Source: Bacteroidales bacterium
GTDB taxonomy: Bacteria; Bacteroidota; Bacteroidia; Bacteroidales; WCHB1-69
Direction: 5' to 3'
NCBI GenBank assembly: GCA_017962845.1
Contig: JAGCUN010000015.1
Location: forward strand, 1 to 64,000
Length of the DNA stretch: 64,000 bases
Shown here: positions 49,832-58,801 of the stretch, piece after piece
How positions within the stretch are numbered: the first letter of the stretch is position 1
Layout of the letters: the number at the start of each line of letters is the position of its first letter
Program-made: the position numbers and the translations under genes
Notes under the pieces: generated by a model
Seen by the model: only the letters and a program-made list of their open reading frames with translations
What the model was told of the DNA's origin: nothing
Database searches by the model: none

Positions 49832-51466
49832 TTATTTGACAAATTTTGCAGAAGTAATAATAGCATTGTCTTTCAACAATCTAACAATATAAACTCCTGG
49901 TCGCAAAGATGAAACATTAATTGTTCTTTGGGCTGTTCCTTTCAAAACTTCCTTCCCTATAGCATCATATATTATGTATCTGCTGACTTCTTCCGCATTT
50001 AATACAGTCAGTTGACCATCGCAATAGTAAACCTCACGGGAACAATTAGTCAAAAACTTTTCGGACTTTGGCGAAAATGATTTTCCATCACAAGTGATTT
50101 GTTCAGTAGTATCGAATGTGAGGGTGGATAAGCTTGCTGGAAAGGAAATGTTATTAGAATTAAAAAATAAACAACTAATCACTGACAATGCTGTCAATGA
50201 GGCAGTCTGGTCATGGGCATTGATGCTACTTTCGCAAATAGGATATTCCAGCCATGAATAACCAATGCTATTGGCCACAATATATATTCCACCTTTTGGA
50301 TAGGTAGTACTGTACGCATTGTATCCACCGGAAGTGATAAATTGCAAATTGTTGCTGTCATAGCACCCTTTTTTCAACTGAAAGTTGCGGAGATGGTAAT
50401 CTTGGAAAAAAACAGCATACGACAATATATCGTATGAATTAAAAGAAGTATCAATTTTAATACAAAACGGATTTCCTGCATAGGAGAAAGGATCGGAAGT
50501 GTCAATAAATTGTCCTAAAATATTAAGGCTCACATCCCCTTCAAATGGTTCGTTTATGAAGGATATATCATGAACAATAACTTTGGGTGCTGGGAAAACA
50601 ATCATTTTACAATCATGTATGGAAATGGTTGAATTTGCAGTAAATTTAATTAAAAGAACCGCATCCTCTTCGGAAGTATCGCATCGCACGTCAATAGCTG
50701 CAACATAACGATCTGTAGAAATATTAGTAATGCTTCCTCCACCCTCATGCCATTTCCAATGGTTCGGCAAGACAAACTTCTCTCTATAAGGATTATTCTG
50801 TATTCCAGACATTTTACATGACATTATGCCCATAACTGTGTCACTAATTCTGCCTATAGCAGCCACAAATGAATTACTGAAGTTCCCATTGAAAGATGAT
50901 GCCATATCTTTCAAGGACAATGCGTCATAATTTCTTCTACTTGCAACGGATGTTCCCATCCAAAGAGCAAGTTCGGATGCCCCTCCTGCTCTTTGCATTG
51001 TCTCAAATATGCGGCTCGAATTATTATAATTAACCACACAACCGGCAATGTTTTTGACAGCACTAGCATCTTTATACACCCAATTAACACTATTTCCTGC
51101 GGCATTAATTTGCCCTGTTATAGCTGTGTCATTCTGTTGACCGAAAAAATAGATTTCGTTATTTGAACCAATGACTATATCGTTCACAAACAATCCTTTC
51201 AAAGATGTTGAAAGCTCCTTCACTGTCCTATAACCAGATAATGGCTCAAATGTAACTAAATAGGGCTGTCCTTCTGATGCATTTGAATTATATTGTGTCG
51301 GCATCATCACATATTGTGATAGACCGTTAACGATTCTTACAGCCCCTGCATTATTGACCACAAAAGTGGAATCCATTTCAATCACATAGTTTTGATTTTG
51401 ACCAAATGTCTGCAAGGAATAGGCAAACACTAAAATTGTAATGCACAAAAAACTGAAATTTTTCAT
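49832..51466 (-). CDS. Secreted protein with T9SS type A sorting domain
   Basis: This 544-residue protein has a signal peptide (about 1-22, LQTFGQ). There is a long beta-rich region of unknown family, and the C-terminal about 75 residues form a T9SS type A domain (YIIYDAIGKEVLKGTAQRTI, LRPGVYIVRL, SAKFVK). The body has no catalytic motif I can name. It lies 26 bases after a lipoprotein gene on the same strand, and is probably co-transcribed with it. Confidence 0.75.
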   Translation of the reverse strand: MKNFSFLCITILVFAYSLQTFGQNQNYVIEMDSTFVVNNAGAVRIVNGLSQYVMMPTQYNSNASEGQPYLVTFEPLSGYRTVKELSTSLKGLFVNDIVIGSNNEIYFFGQQNDTAITGQINAAGNSVNWVYKDASAVKNIAGCVVNYNNSSRIFETMQRAGGASELALWMGTSVASRRNYDALSLKDMASSFNGNFSNSFVAAIGRISDTVMGIMSCKMSGIQNNPYREKFVLPNHWKWHEGGGSITNISTDRYVAAIDVRCDTSEEDAVLLIKFTANSTISIHDCKMIVFPAPKVIVHDISFINEPFEGDVSLNILGQFIDTSDPFSYAGNPFCIKIDTSFNSYDILSYAVFFQDYHLRNFQLKKGCYDSNNLQFITSGGYNAYSTTYPKGGIYIVANSIGYSWLEYPICESSINAHDQTASLTALSVISCLFFNSNNISFPASLSTLTFDTTEQITCDGKSFSPKSEKFLTNCSREVYYCDGQLTVLNAEEVSRYIIYDAIGKEVLKGTAQRTINVSSLRPGVYIVRLLKDNAIITSAKFVK

Positions 51467-51492
51467 AGTTATTTTTTTCGTTAATGATTTAT

Positions 51493-52002
51493 TTATTGAT
51501 TCTTATACACCTGCTGTTGGCTGAAAAACACGCCCGTGAAGGTGAACAGGCGGGTGGTGCTGTCGCGCAGGACAAACTGCGCCGGAATATTCAGCCAACG
51601 GGGAAGCCCCGAGTCGTCCATGCCCGTGTACAACGAACGCGCCGGCATGTTGAAGTAGGGGGCGGAAGTCAAATCGGTGCTATCCTGCGTGGTGGCAGTG
51701 TAAAGATTAGCTGCAACAGGCACAACATTGATAATGCCCGAACTGGTACAAATATTTCCAGATCCTTGACAGTCAACATGATATATTTGACCATTGTAAT
51801 TTACACATCCTGGACAACCCGCTGCAGGATGTCCAACCTGTATAGAAACATTGTACAAAGTGCCGCTTTTCTGCCCGCTGCTGATTAGTTCGGCACGATT
51901 CATTTCATCGCCCACATTGGAGATAACGTTTTGCGATTTTTCACATGAAAGAAGTCCCATGACTGCCATTATCATGGCCATTCCTAAATAAAGTTTTCTC
52001 AT
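51493..52002 (-). CDS. Lipoprotein of unknown function, first gene of the T9SS cargo unit
   Basis: This 169-residue protein has a lipoprotein signal (MAVMGLLSC, lipid Cys at about residue 20). A Cys-rich segment (AAGCPGCVNYNGQIYHVDCQ) and a C-terminal part ending FFSQQQVYKNQ follow. No known domain is seen. It heads the unit with the T9SS type A protein and is divergent from a LytTR regulator gene. Confidence 0.65.
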   Translation of the reverse strand: MRKLYLGMAMIMAVMGLLSCEKSQNVISNVGDEMNRAELISSGQKSGTLYNVSIQVGHPAAGCPGCVNYNGQIYHVDCQGSGNICTSSGIINVVPVAANLYTATTQDSTDLTSAPYFNMPARSLYTGMDDSGLPRWLNIPAQFVLRDSTTRLFTFTGVFFSQQQVYKNQ

Positions 52003-52029
52003 ATCGCTATGTTTTTAGATGATTTTCTC

Positions 52030-52038
52030 GCAAAGTTA
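52030..52038 (-). promoter_or_regulatory. -7 promoter box for the lipoprotein-T9SS unit
   Basis: TAACTTTGC on the minus strand lies 28 bases before ATG 52002. Confidence 0.5.
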
Positions 52039-52259
52039 AGGGATTTTTACACGCAAATTTCAGAATTTTTAAAATTGACCCGTTTTTGCACGAAATTGGC
52101 GGCAGGGACAACATAAATCCGTGAGCCTCAAACCAATGTCAAAGAAAAATTCACTACTTTTCACTGAATTATTTGCACGGATTTGTCGTAAACGTCCCAA
52201 AATGGGCCCAAATTACAAGAGCTGCCGCCCTCATTTTTTTTATTTCCGACATAATTCCG

Positions 52260-52268
52260 TAAATTTGC
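52260..52268 (+). promoter_or_regulatory. -7 promoter box for the LytTR regulator
   Basis: TAAATTTGC lies 20 bases before ATG 52289. A six-codon frame (MKNPLL, from 52272) intervenes and overlaps the start, and could act as a tiny leader peptide. The rest of 52040-52250 holds nothing I can name. Confidence 0.45.
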
Positions 52269-52288
52269 CCAATGAAAAACCCACTTTT

Positions 52289-53308
52289 ATGAAAAACCAC
52301 AAGCTGATCTTTTTCATTGTACACTTTGTTTTTTGGAGTATTGCTTCCTATTTGTTTCTCAATAATTCTTTTCTCAGGCCCTACTCCTCCATTTCGCTGG
52401 AGAGTGTAGTGCTTGTGAATATCATACTCTCTTTTTATTTGTCGTACTTTGTATTTTTACCGAAATTGCTGCTGCGCAGATACTTTCTTCTTTTTTTTAC
52501 ATTCAACATCCTTCTTGTAGTATTGAGCACTACGATAGAAATCTGTATAGTAGAAAGCAGTATCAAACAATGCTTTCTTCACACTTTAGACATAGCCTCG
52601 TACAAAAGGGCATTACGTTGGATTTGTATTTTTATTTCAATTCGGAATGCTTGCTTCATTCTGTTCGCTGATGTGGTCAAGCTATGTGAGATGCAGGCAA
52701 TACAGCTGCAGCAGAACCAGAAAAGCACCCTACAGGCCACCCATCACCTTCTCATCAATCTTCCTGACCGAACTACCCTTGCACAAGATATCCACCAAAT
52801 TGTATGCCTGAAATACGAAGAAAGAAAAACGACCATCATCCGCACACACGGCGAACCCATCACCACCTACAACTCCTTGGCCAGTATAGAGGAGGATTTG
52901 CCAACAGACCTATTCATCCGCATCAACCGGAATACCGTGGTAGCCTACTCCCATATTGTGAGCTATGATTCGTGTACCGTCACCCTTCGGATCAACAAAA
53001 TTATGGAGAGAATTCTCATCATGCCCGCAAAATCAGAGGAAATACTTGCAGAATTGAAACAATGGAATGCGCAAAAATACCAAACCACGAACACCCCTTC
53101 TACAGCTTTCACTCCCTATATGGGAGCAAAGCGTACCATCATCTGCAACTATATCGCCCAACACCCCGGCTGCAATTCACAAGAGATTGTCCAACAAATC
53201 CACCTGTCGGAACGTAACGCGCAACGGATTCTGCAACAGCTAAAGAATGAGGGCATTGTGGATTGCAAAGAGGAGAAAGACGGACAGAAAGTGTACACTT
53301 TGCGATAA
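52289..53308 (+). CDS. Membrane-bound LytTR-type transcription regulator with extra winged helix
   Basis: This 339-residue protein has about four transmembrane helices (8-27, 38-58, 64-86, 108-130) and a coiled linker. A LytTR DNA-binding domain (about 165-250) contains FIRINRNTVVAYSHIVSYDS. A C-terminal winged-helix segment (about 280-339) contains NSQEIVQQIHLSERNAQRIL. The membrane part has no kinase or receiver domain, so it would bind DNA from the membrane. Two different DNA-binding domains in one chain is unusual. It is divergent from the lipoprotein-T9SS unit, which it may control. Confidence 0.8.
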   Translation: MKNHKLIFFIVHFVFWSIASYLFLNNSFLRPYSSISLESVVLVNIILSFYLSYFVFLPKLLLRRYFLLFFTFNILLVVLSTTIEICIVESSIKQCFLHTLDIASYKRALRWICIFISIRNACFILFADVVKLCEMQAIQLQQNQKSTLQATHHLLINLPDRTTLAQDIHQIVCLKYEERKTTIIRTHGEPITTYNSLASIEEDLPTDLFIRINRNTVVAYSHIVSYDSCTVTLRINKIMERILIMPAKSEEILAELKQWNAQKYQTTNTPSTAFTPYMGAKRTIICNYIAQHPGCNSQEIVQQIHLSERNAQRILQQLKNEGIVDCKEEKDGQKVYTLR

Positions 53309-53358
53309 GACGGCACCCTTGTAAAAAAGCCAACGCCATGGGGCTGCGAAAATCCAAT

Positions 53359-53380
53359 AAAAAAACCCCCTTTTAGGGGG
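53359..53380 (-). terminator. Terminator of tRNA-Arg(CCG)
   Basis: On the minus strand CCCCC-TAAAA-GGGGG is followed by a T run. It begins a few bases after the tRNA CCA end. Confidence 0.8.
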
Positions 53381-53383
53381 AGA

Positions 53384-53460
53384 TGGTGCCCTCGGCGGGA
53401 TTCAAACCCACGATCTTCAGAACCGGAATCTGACATTCTATTCAGCTGAACTACGAGGGC
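53384..53460 (-). tRNA. tRNA-Arg, anticodon CCG
   Basis: A full cloverleaf on the minus strand: acceptor GCCCTCG/CGAGGGC, D arm GTTC/GAAT, anticodon stem TCAGA/TCTGA with loop TTCCGGT, T arm GTGGG/CCCGC, and an encoded CCA. The T loop is TTTGAAT rather than TTCGAAT (U56 for C56), and the D loop is AGCTGAATA with A at position 19 instead of G. The two changes restore a Watson-Crick 19-56 pair. Confidence 0.93.
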
Positions 53461-53475
53461 ATTGCCAAATGCGCT

Positions 53476-53484
53476 GCAAAAATA
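53476..53484 (-). promoter_or_regulatory. -7 promoter box for tRNA-Arg
   Basis: TATTTTTGC on the minus strand lies 15 bases before the tRNA 5' end. Confidence 0.65.
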
Positions 53485-53506
53485 CATGAAATTTCGGAAA
53501 ATCTCG

Positions 53507-53515
53507 TATTTTTGC
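53507..53515 (+). promoter_or_regulatory. -7 promoter box for tilS
   Basis: TATTTTTGC lies 43 bases before ATG 53559 and is divergent from the tRNA-Arg promoter. Confidence 0.6.
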
Positions 53516-53558
53516 GCACTAAAATTTTTGTCCGTATCATTTCCTGCCATAATAGACC

Positions 53559-54887
53559 ATGATGCCGTTGGAAGCGCGCTTTCTTGAACATTTGCAAACC
53601 CTGGTGCCCGATGCCGCCCATGCCCACTATCTGCTGGCTGTGAGCGGAGGAAAAGACTCCACTGCATTGGCGCATCTATTTCAGCATCATGCACTTTCGT
53701 TCGAAATCGCCCATTGTAACTTTCACCTGCGGGGGGAAGACTCCGACCGCGACGAGCAGTTTGTGCAGGAGCTGGCCGCACAACTGGGCTGCCCCCTGCA
53801 TGTCAAAAGCTTCAACACCCTTGCCGCGCAAAAAAATTCCGGAAAATCGGTAGAAATGGTGGCCCGCGAACAGCGATATGAGTGGTTCAGCACCCTCTGT
53901 CCGGAAGCCGACTACGTGGTTACCGCCCACCACGCCGACGACAACGCGGAAACCCTGCTGCTGAACCTCACCCGCGGCACAGGACTGAAAGGCATGACGG
54001 GCATTCCCGACCGCAACGGACGGCTGCTACGGCCGCTGCTTCCCTTTACTTCGGAAGAAATCTTGCAATATCTCTCAGAAAATCACATCCCCTTCCGCAC
54101 CGATCAAACCAACTTCTCCCCCCAATACCAACGCAACAAAATCCGTCACGAAGTGCTGCCCGTACTTCGGGAACTCAATCCTGAAATCATTCATACACTC
54201 TGCAACAATATTTCAGTATTCAAGCAGCAATACAATTTTTATCTTTCTGAAATACAAAGATATCTATCTGAAATCACTTTTACCAAAGATGAAGTTTTGT
54301 ATATTTCCTGCAAAAAACTGAAATCGCTGGAACCTGCCAGATTGTTGCTTTATGAAGCCCTCAAGCCCTACCATTTCACCCCTTCACAAACTGAAGACCT
54401 GTGGCAGAGTTTGGAAGGAATATCAGGTAAGACATTTTTCTCTTCCACCCATATTGCGCTCAAAGACAGGGAGTTTATTATGATTAAAAAATTAGGTGAA
54501 GCTGAAATTCTCCCTACACTATGCCAAAATTTGGAAGAGTTGAAGTCACTTGGCTTTGATGTGGAGCTGCACTCGATGGAGCAGAAACCGCAGTTTCCGG
54601 CCACTGCGGATACCATTTATATAGATGCCGACAAGATGCGTTTTCCCGTGCAGGTACGGGCGTGGGAGGAGGGCGACACCTTCCAGCCGTTCGGCATGAC
54701 AGGGAAACAGAAGGTTAGCGACCTGTTCAACAATTTGAAAATCAATATTTTGCAAAAAAGAAACATTCCCATTCTGCTCATCGGCGACGAAATAGCCTGG
54801 GTGGTGGGAGTGCGCGCTGACCATCGTTTCAGAATTACCTCATCCACAAATCGTTACTATAAAATCACCTATCATGGAACCTTTTGA
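53559..54887 (+). CDS. tilS: tRNA(Ile)-lysidine synthase TilS
   Basis: This 442-residue ATP-dependent enzyme lysinylates C34 of tRNA-Ile(CAU). The PP-loop is S29-G-G-K-D-S34. IAHCNFHLRGEDSDRDE and TAHHADDNAETLLLNLTRGT are TilS signatures, and the C-terminal domain holds RAWEEGDTFQPFGMTGKQKV. Two adjacent ATGs (53559, 53562) are possible starts. Its 3' end overlaps the next gene by 14 bases. Confidence 0.95.
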   Translation: MMPLEARFLEHLQTLVPDAAHAHYLLAVSGGKDSTALAHLFQHHALSFEIAHCNFHLRGEDSDRDEQFVQELAAQLGCPLHVKSFNTLAAQKNSGKSVEMVAREQRYEWFSTLCPEADYVVTAHHADDNAETLLLNLTRGTGLKGMTGIPDRNGRLLRPLLPFTSEEILQYLSENHIPFRTDQTNFSPQYQRNKIRHEVLPVLRELNPEIIHTLCNNISVFKQQYNFYLSEIQRYLSEITFTKDEVLYISCKKLKSLEPARLLLYEALKPYHFTPSQTEDLWQSLEGISGKTFFSSTHIALKDREFIMIKKLGEAEILPTLCQNLEELKSLGFDVELHSMEQKPQFPATADTIYIDADKMRFPVQVRAWEEGDTFQPFGMTGKQKVSDLFNNLKINILQKRNIPILLIGDEIAWVVGVRADHRFRITSSTNRYYKITYHGTF

Positions 54888-55371
54888 ACCTGAAGCCCTG
54901 AAAAAAAGACGGAACATCTTCCTGATCATCCTCTGCATTCTTGTTTTTGTAGATGCGGGAAGTTCGTTTTTTCAAATGATCCTGATGCCCATTTACGCCA
55001 AGGAGGAGACCGCTAATATGGCATTGGATTTCTACAACAAACTGGGCTCCAATGAGATGGCGGAACAGATGGAACAAATTTTTACTGCGGCACAGGCGTT
55101 GCCGGGCTGGTATTTTGTCCTCTCTTCCCTCCCCTTTCTGCTGGCCATCGCGGGAGCCGTTTTCGTACTTTGCCGGAAACCCCTTGGTTTTCACCTATAT
55201 GTCATTTCGCAACTTTTGGCCTTCTGCTGCCAAAACCTGCTCCTGAAAGAGCCCTTTCAGATGTCGTGGATTACCATTATTTGCTCCATCTGCATCGCGC
55301 TCTGCTTCTATTTTCAGCTGAAAGACAACAACAAAAGTCCTAATGGCAACAACGAAGAGGCTGATAATTAG
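54874..55371 (+). CDS. Small membrane protein downstream of tilS
   Basis: This 165-residue protein has four predicted transmembrane segments (about 15-37, 78-98, 104-120, 130-147) and a polar C-terminus (KDNNKSPNGNNEEADN). The ATG lies inside the end of tilS, which points to coupled translation. No family can be named. Confidence 0.65.
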   Translation: MEPFEPEALKKRRNIFLIILCILVFVDAGSSFFQMILMPIYAKEETANMALDFYNKLGSNEMAEQMEQIFTAAQALPGWYFVLSSLPFLLAIAGAVFVLCRKPLGFHLYVISQLLAFCCQNLLLKEPFQMSWITIICSICIALCFYFQLKDNNKSPNGNNEEADN

Positions 55372-55444
55372 GTGATTATAAATTATTTTGAAAATATTTT
55401 AAAAATTTATTAACAAAAACTTGAAAATCGGGTGGCGTTTATAG

Positions 55445-55453
55445 TATCTTTGC
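55445..55453 (+). promoter_or_regulatory. -7 promoter box for the barrel-protein pair
   Basis: TATCTTTGC lies 19 bases before ATG 55473. Confidence 0.65.
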
Positions 55454-55472
55454 GGCGTCAAAGATTACTGCC

Positions 55473-56279
55473 ATGTCTCCTCGAAAACTGACCCTGCTAT
55501 TCGCGCTGCTGCTTACTGCGCTATTTCTTCAAGGGCAAAATGATAGCCTTCTGTCTGAAAGGAATTCCTCAAAATATTCTATTACAGATGTTTATCTATT
55601 AACCTTGTCACAAGACAATGGCGCGGCGGGATGTTATCTTTCGCATTCTGCCCTCACGGCCTATTTCGACAATCGTTTTTTGGTTAAGGAGATGATGACC
55701 AAGGGATTGGGGGCGGTATTCCGAAAAGGGCAGAATGGATTCCTGATGGACTGTCAGCATTTTGGGTACAGTCGTTACGGAGAATTGTCAGCAAGAGTAG
55801 GATACAGCCGGCGCTTCGGACAGCATATTGCCTTCGATCTGCGCTTTCAATATCTGATGATGCATTCCTCTGAAAGTCAGTGTGTACACTCGATATCATT
55901 CGACCTGTCGGGGTATGCCACCATCGGAAAAAACATCGGGTTGGGATTTGCAGTGATGAATCCGGCAAGACTGAAGGTGGGTATTACGGGGAAGAACGTG
56001 CTGCCTATCCGCCTTCAATTCGATCTTAACTATAAGATTGGTAAGCAGATTCTGCTCTTTGCCCGGATGGAGAAAGAACTCAAATCGGCCTTTGGTATTG
56101 AGGCGGGGGCGGCCTACCATCTCAAAGTGCTGTATCTCACTGTCGCAGCAGGATTTCCTGAGCCGAAGTTCTCCGTCAATATGCAAATCGCCTGCGGGCG
56201 GTGGCTGCTGGGGGTGAGCAGCCAATACCTTCTGAAGGCAGGATTCGTACCGATGGCATCTGTGGTATGTGTCCTCTAA
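55473..56279 (+). CDS. Outer-membrane beta-barrel-like protein (PorQ/PorV-like)
   Basis: This 268-residue protein has a signal peptide (about 1-21, LFLQGQ). It then has alternating strands typical of a small outer-membrane barrel, including IGKNIGLGFAVMNPARLKVG and ILLFARMEKELKSAFGIEAG. These resemble segments of Bacteroidota PorV/PorQ/FadL-like barrels. T9SS uses such proteins, but the match is too general to claim PorQ. It is followed 31 bases later by the HHH-barrel gene. Confidence 0.6.
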   Translation: MSPRKLTLLFALLLTALFLQGQNDSLLSERNSSKYSITDVYLLTLSQDNGAAGCYLSHSALTAYFDNRFLVKEMMTKGLGAVFRKGQNGFLMDCQHFGYSRYGELSARVGYSRRFGQHIAFDLRFQYLMMHSSESQCVHSISFDLSGYATIGKNIGLGFAVMNPARLKVGITGKNVLPIRLQFDLNYKIGKQILLFARMEKELKSAFGIEAGAAYHLKVLYLTVAAGFPEPKFSVNMQIACGRWLLGVSSQYLLKAGFVPMASVVCVL

Positions 56280-56310
56280 CATCTACTCTGACACAACTAA
56301 ATACAACTCA

Positions 56311-58380
56311 ATGAAAATCAAATATATCCTCATTGCATTGGCGCTACTGTTCTCCACACGACTCTCGGCACAACAGGACAGTCTCCACCCCAACGACGAA
56401 CTGCAAGAAACGCTCTTTGACATCTTGGAAAACCAAACCGAAAATCTGGATGTGGAGGAAACCGCCGACTATGGCGATGAACTTGAAGAACTCTGGCAGA
56501 CCGACCAAATCAACATCAACGATCTGTCACCAGAAGTGGCTTTCAATATTCTACATCTTACTGATTACCAGTATTATCAGTTATTGTCATACATTGAGCT
56601 TTATGGGGAGTTGGTTTCGGAATATGAGCTTGCTGCTATTGCGGGATTTGACCAAAATTTGGCAGAGAGGCTATCAAAAAAGGTGAAGATTGAGCCGAAA
56701 AAAAGAGGGCGGAATCGGGCGGCTACTTTCTTTAGGCAGTCGCAGCACACCTTGCTGCTACGATACCGGCAAGTACCTGAGCATCAGTCGGGTTACCATA
56801 GAGAGGGCGGCAGTGGGTATTTGGGGAATCCCATGCGGTTAAACTGGAAATACACCATGACGAGTGGCGACCACTTTGCGATGGCCCTTGCAGGGGAGAA
56901 AGATGCGGGAGAGCAATGGTTTCGGGGCACACAAAAGCAAGGGTTTGACCATTATGCTTGGTATATCAATGTGAAGAATATCGGAGTGCTAAAGAATTTA
57001 GTGATAGGAAATTATACATTAAGTTTTGGACAAGGCATGATCATGGGAGGACGTTCTATGGGAGTGAAAGGCGGCGGGGCAGGACAGATACGGCGATTCC
57101 CGGGACTGGTTCGTGCCACCTCTCCCATGAACGAAAGCAGCTGCATGCACGGCGTTGCGGCTACCATTGGCAACTCACAATATACAGGAACCCTCTTCTA
57201 CAGTCACAACTTTCTGGACGGGAAGATCGGGAGCGATAGTTTGGGAGCGGCAGTATTTGAGGGTTCGCTCACCTCCACAGGCTACCACCGAACCGAGAAG
57301 GAGGTGGCGCAGCGCAACACCAACCGCAACCGACTGTTTGGCGGGCACTTTCAGATGAAGCGGCGCATCTTTGAACTGGGTGTCACGGGATGCCACATGC
57401 AGTTTGTGATTCCTGTGGCGCGAGGGGCAGAACTCTACCAAAAGTACCGTTTTTGCGGGAAAGGGGTCAGCAACGCCGGGGCGAACTACAAAATCATACT
57501 ACACAAAACCATCCTATTCGGCGAGGCGGCGGTAAGCATCCTCCAACAACGAACGGGAGTGGGTGTGCTGCAGGGTGGTGTCTTCGACCTCGACCCTCGC
57601 AGTAAACTCGCCGTGCTGCTGCGATACTACAGCCGCGATTTCACCAGTCTGTACGGGAGCTCGTTCCATACCAACAGCAGCTGCAACAGCGAGGTGGGTG
57701 CCTACGTGGCCGCCGATTTCGTGCTGGGACGCAAAGCCGAACTGTCGCTCAATGCCGATATCTATCATTTCCTCTGGTTGAAGTACCAAGTGACGCAACC
57801 TACTGTGGGATACGACTGTTCGGCACGAATTACCGTCAATCTAAACCGATATCTTACCCTCAATTTTCGCTATCACTATGCCAAAAAGGAGCAGAATCTA
57901 CCCCAAAATGAGCACCATCCTTTCGCTGATGGGAACGATATGCACAAGTTCCGACTAACCCTCAAGGCTACCCCTTCCGGCCTCCTGACGCTCCAAACGG
58001 AAGTGGATTACCTCCTATCGGTTTCTGCGGAAAAGTCTATATCACAAGGCTTTCTGCTCTTTCAAGACCTCGGCTTGAAAATTGAACGATGGAACTTGAG
58101 CCTCAACGGACGGATAGCCCTTTTCGCCACCGACAGCTATGCGGAACGCCTATATGCTTACGAACACGACCTCTACCAAACCTTCACCATCAACAGTTAT
58201 TATGGCAAAGGAGTACGATATTACCTGATGGTCGGCTACCAATATTCATTTATAAAAATCCAAGCACGCTTTTCGCAAACCTTTTTCGACGACCGGCACA
58301 CCATCAGCTCTAGTCTGGCGGAAATAAAAGGCAACACCAAAAGCGAAATTGCCCTACAAATGATTTTCCATATCCGATGA
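56311..58380 (+). CDS. Exported helix-hairpin-helix domain protein with C-terminal barrel-like region
   Basis: This protein of about 689 residues starts at ATG 56311 with a signal peptide (1-21, TRLSAQ). Residues about 60-140 hold helix-hairpin-helix/ComEA-like repeats (INDLSPEVAFNILHLTDYQY, ELAAIAGFDQNLAERLSKKV). The remaining about 540 residues are beta-rich with aromatic strand ends, closing on IALQMIFHIR as an outer-membrane barrel would. Proteins with HHH plus barrel are widespread in Bacteroidota and uncharacterised. DNA binding at the periplasmic side is conceivable but not shown. Confidence 0.7.
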   Translation: MKIKYILIALALLFSTRLSAQQDSLHPNDELQETLFDILENQTENLDVEETADYGDELEELWQTDQININDLSPEVAFNILHLTDYQYYQLLSYIELYGELVSEYELAAIAGFDQNLAERLSKKVKIEPKKRGRNRAATFFRQSQHTLLLRYRQVPEHQSGYHREGGSGYLGNPMRLNWKYTMTSGDHFAMALAGEKDAGEQWFRGTQKQGFDHYAWYINVKNIGVLKNLVIGNYTLSFGQGMIMGGRSMGVKGGGAGQIRRFPGLVRATSPMNESSCMHGVAATIGNSQYTGTLFYSHNFLDGKIGSDSLGAAVFEGSLTSTGYHRTEKEVAQRNTNRNRLFGGHFQMKRRIFELGVTGCHMQFVIPVARGAELYQKYRFCGKGVSNAGANYKIILHKTILFGEAAVSILQQRTGVGVLQGGVFDLDPRSKLAVLLRYYSRDFTSLYGSSFHTNSSCNSEVGAYVAADFVLGRKAELSLNADIYHFLWLKYQVTQPTVGYDCSARITVNLNRYLTLNFRYHYAKKEQNLPQNEHHPFADGNDMHKFRLTLKATPSGLLTLQTEVDYLLSVSAEKSISQGFLLFQDLGLKIERWNLSLNGRIALFATDSYAERLYAYEHDLYQTFTINSYYGKGVRYYLMVGYQYSFIKIQARFSQTFFDDRHTISSSLAEIKGNTKSEIALQMIFHIR

Positions 58381-58412
58381 TGCGATAAAATAACTCAAGA
58401 AAAAACTCGTTT

Positions 58413-58718
58413 ATGAAAAGACTTTATCCGCGACACATGGCCGAAATCCCAATTTCCACGCTTTTGCACGAGTTCATGAAAAAGAATCATCGTGAACGCG
58501 AGTACCAGGAGGTGACTGCTACTGAGATATTTCCGCAGCTGCTTCCAGAGGACCTTCGCACTATGATACAGCGTGTTAGCGTGAAAAACGGAGTGATGTA
58601 TGTACATTCCGACTGCGCCAGTTTGCGATTTGAACTGATGAACCAGCGTTCTGATTTCATCCAGCAAATCAACGAAAAGTTGGGCGAAGCTATCATCAAA
58701 GAGATCGTTTTTGCCTGA
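58413..58718 (+). CDS. DUF721 (DciA-like) protein
   Basis: This 101-residue protein of the DUF721 family carries the typical VKNGVMYVHSDCASLRFELM and QINEKLGEAIIKEIVFA blocks. In other bacteria DUF721/DciA loads the replicative helicase DnaB, and in Bacteroidota the short version is of unconfirmed role. It lies 32 bases after the HHH-barrel gene. Confidence 0.85.
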   Translation: MKRLYPRHMAEIPISTLLHEFMKKNHREREYQEVTATEIFPQLLPEDLRTMIQRVSVKNGVMYVHSDCASLRFELMNQRSDFIQQINEKLGEAIIKEIVFA

Positions 58719-58766
58719 TTGGGAAACTTTCGTTTTTCACTCCTTGCCAATCTTGCCAAATTTTAC

Positions 58767-58775
58767 TATTTTTGC
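58767..58775 (+). promoter_or_regulatory. -7 promoter box for rlmD-dapB
   Basis: TATTTTTGC lies 26 bases before ATG 58802. An in-frame TTG within this box (58772) is not a start. Confidence 0.6.
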
Positions 58776-58801
58776 ACGTTGATTTGATAAGATTTTTGGG
58801 C

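Noticed and set aside
55473..56279. Firm assignment as PorQ
   Set aside because: Only general barrel-like features match, and no other T9SS machinery gene is adjacent.
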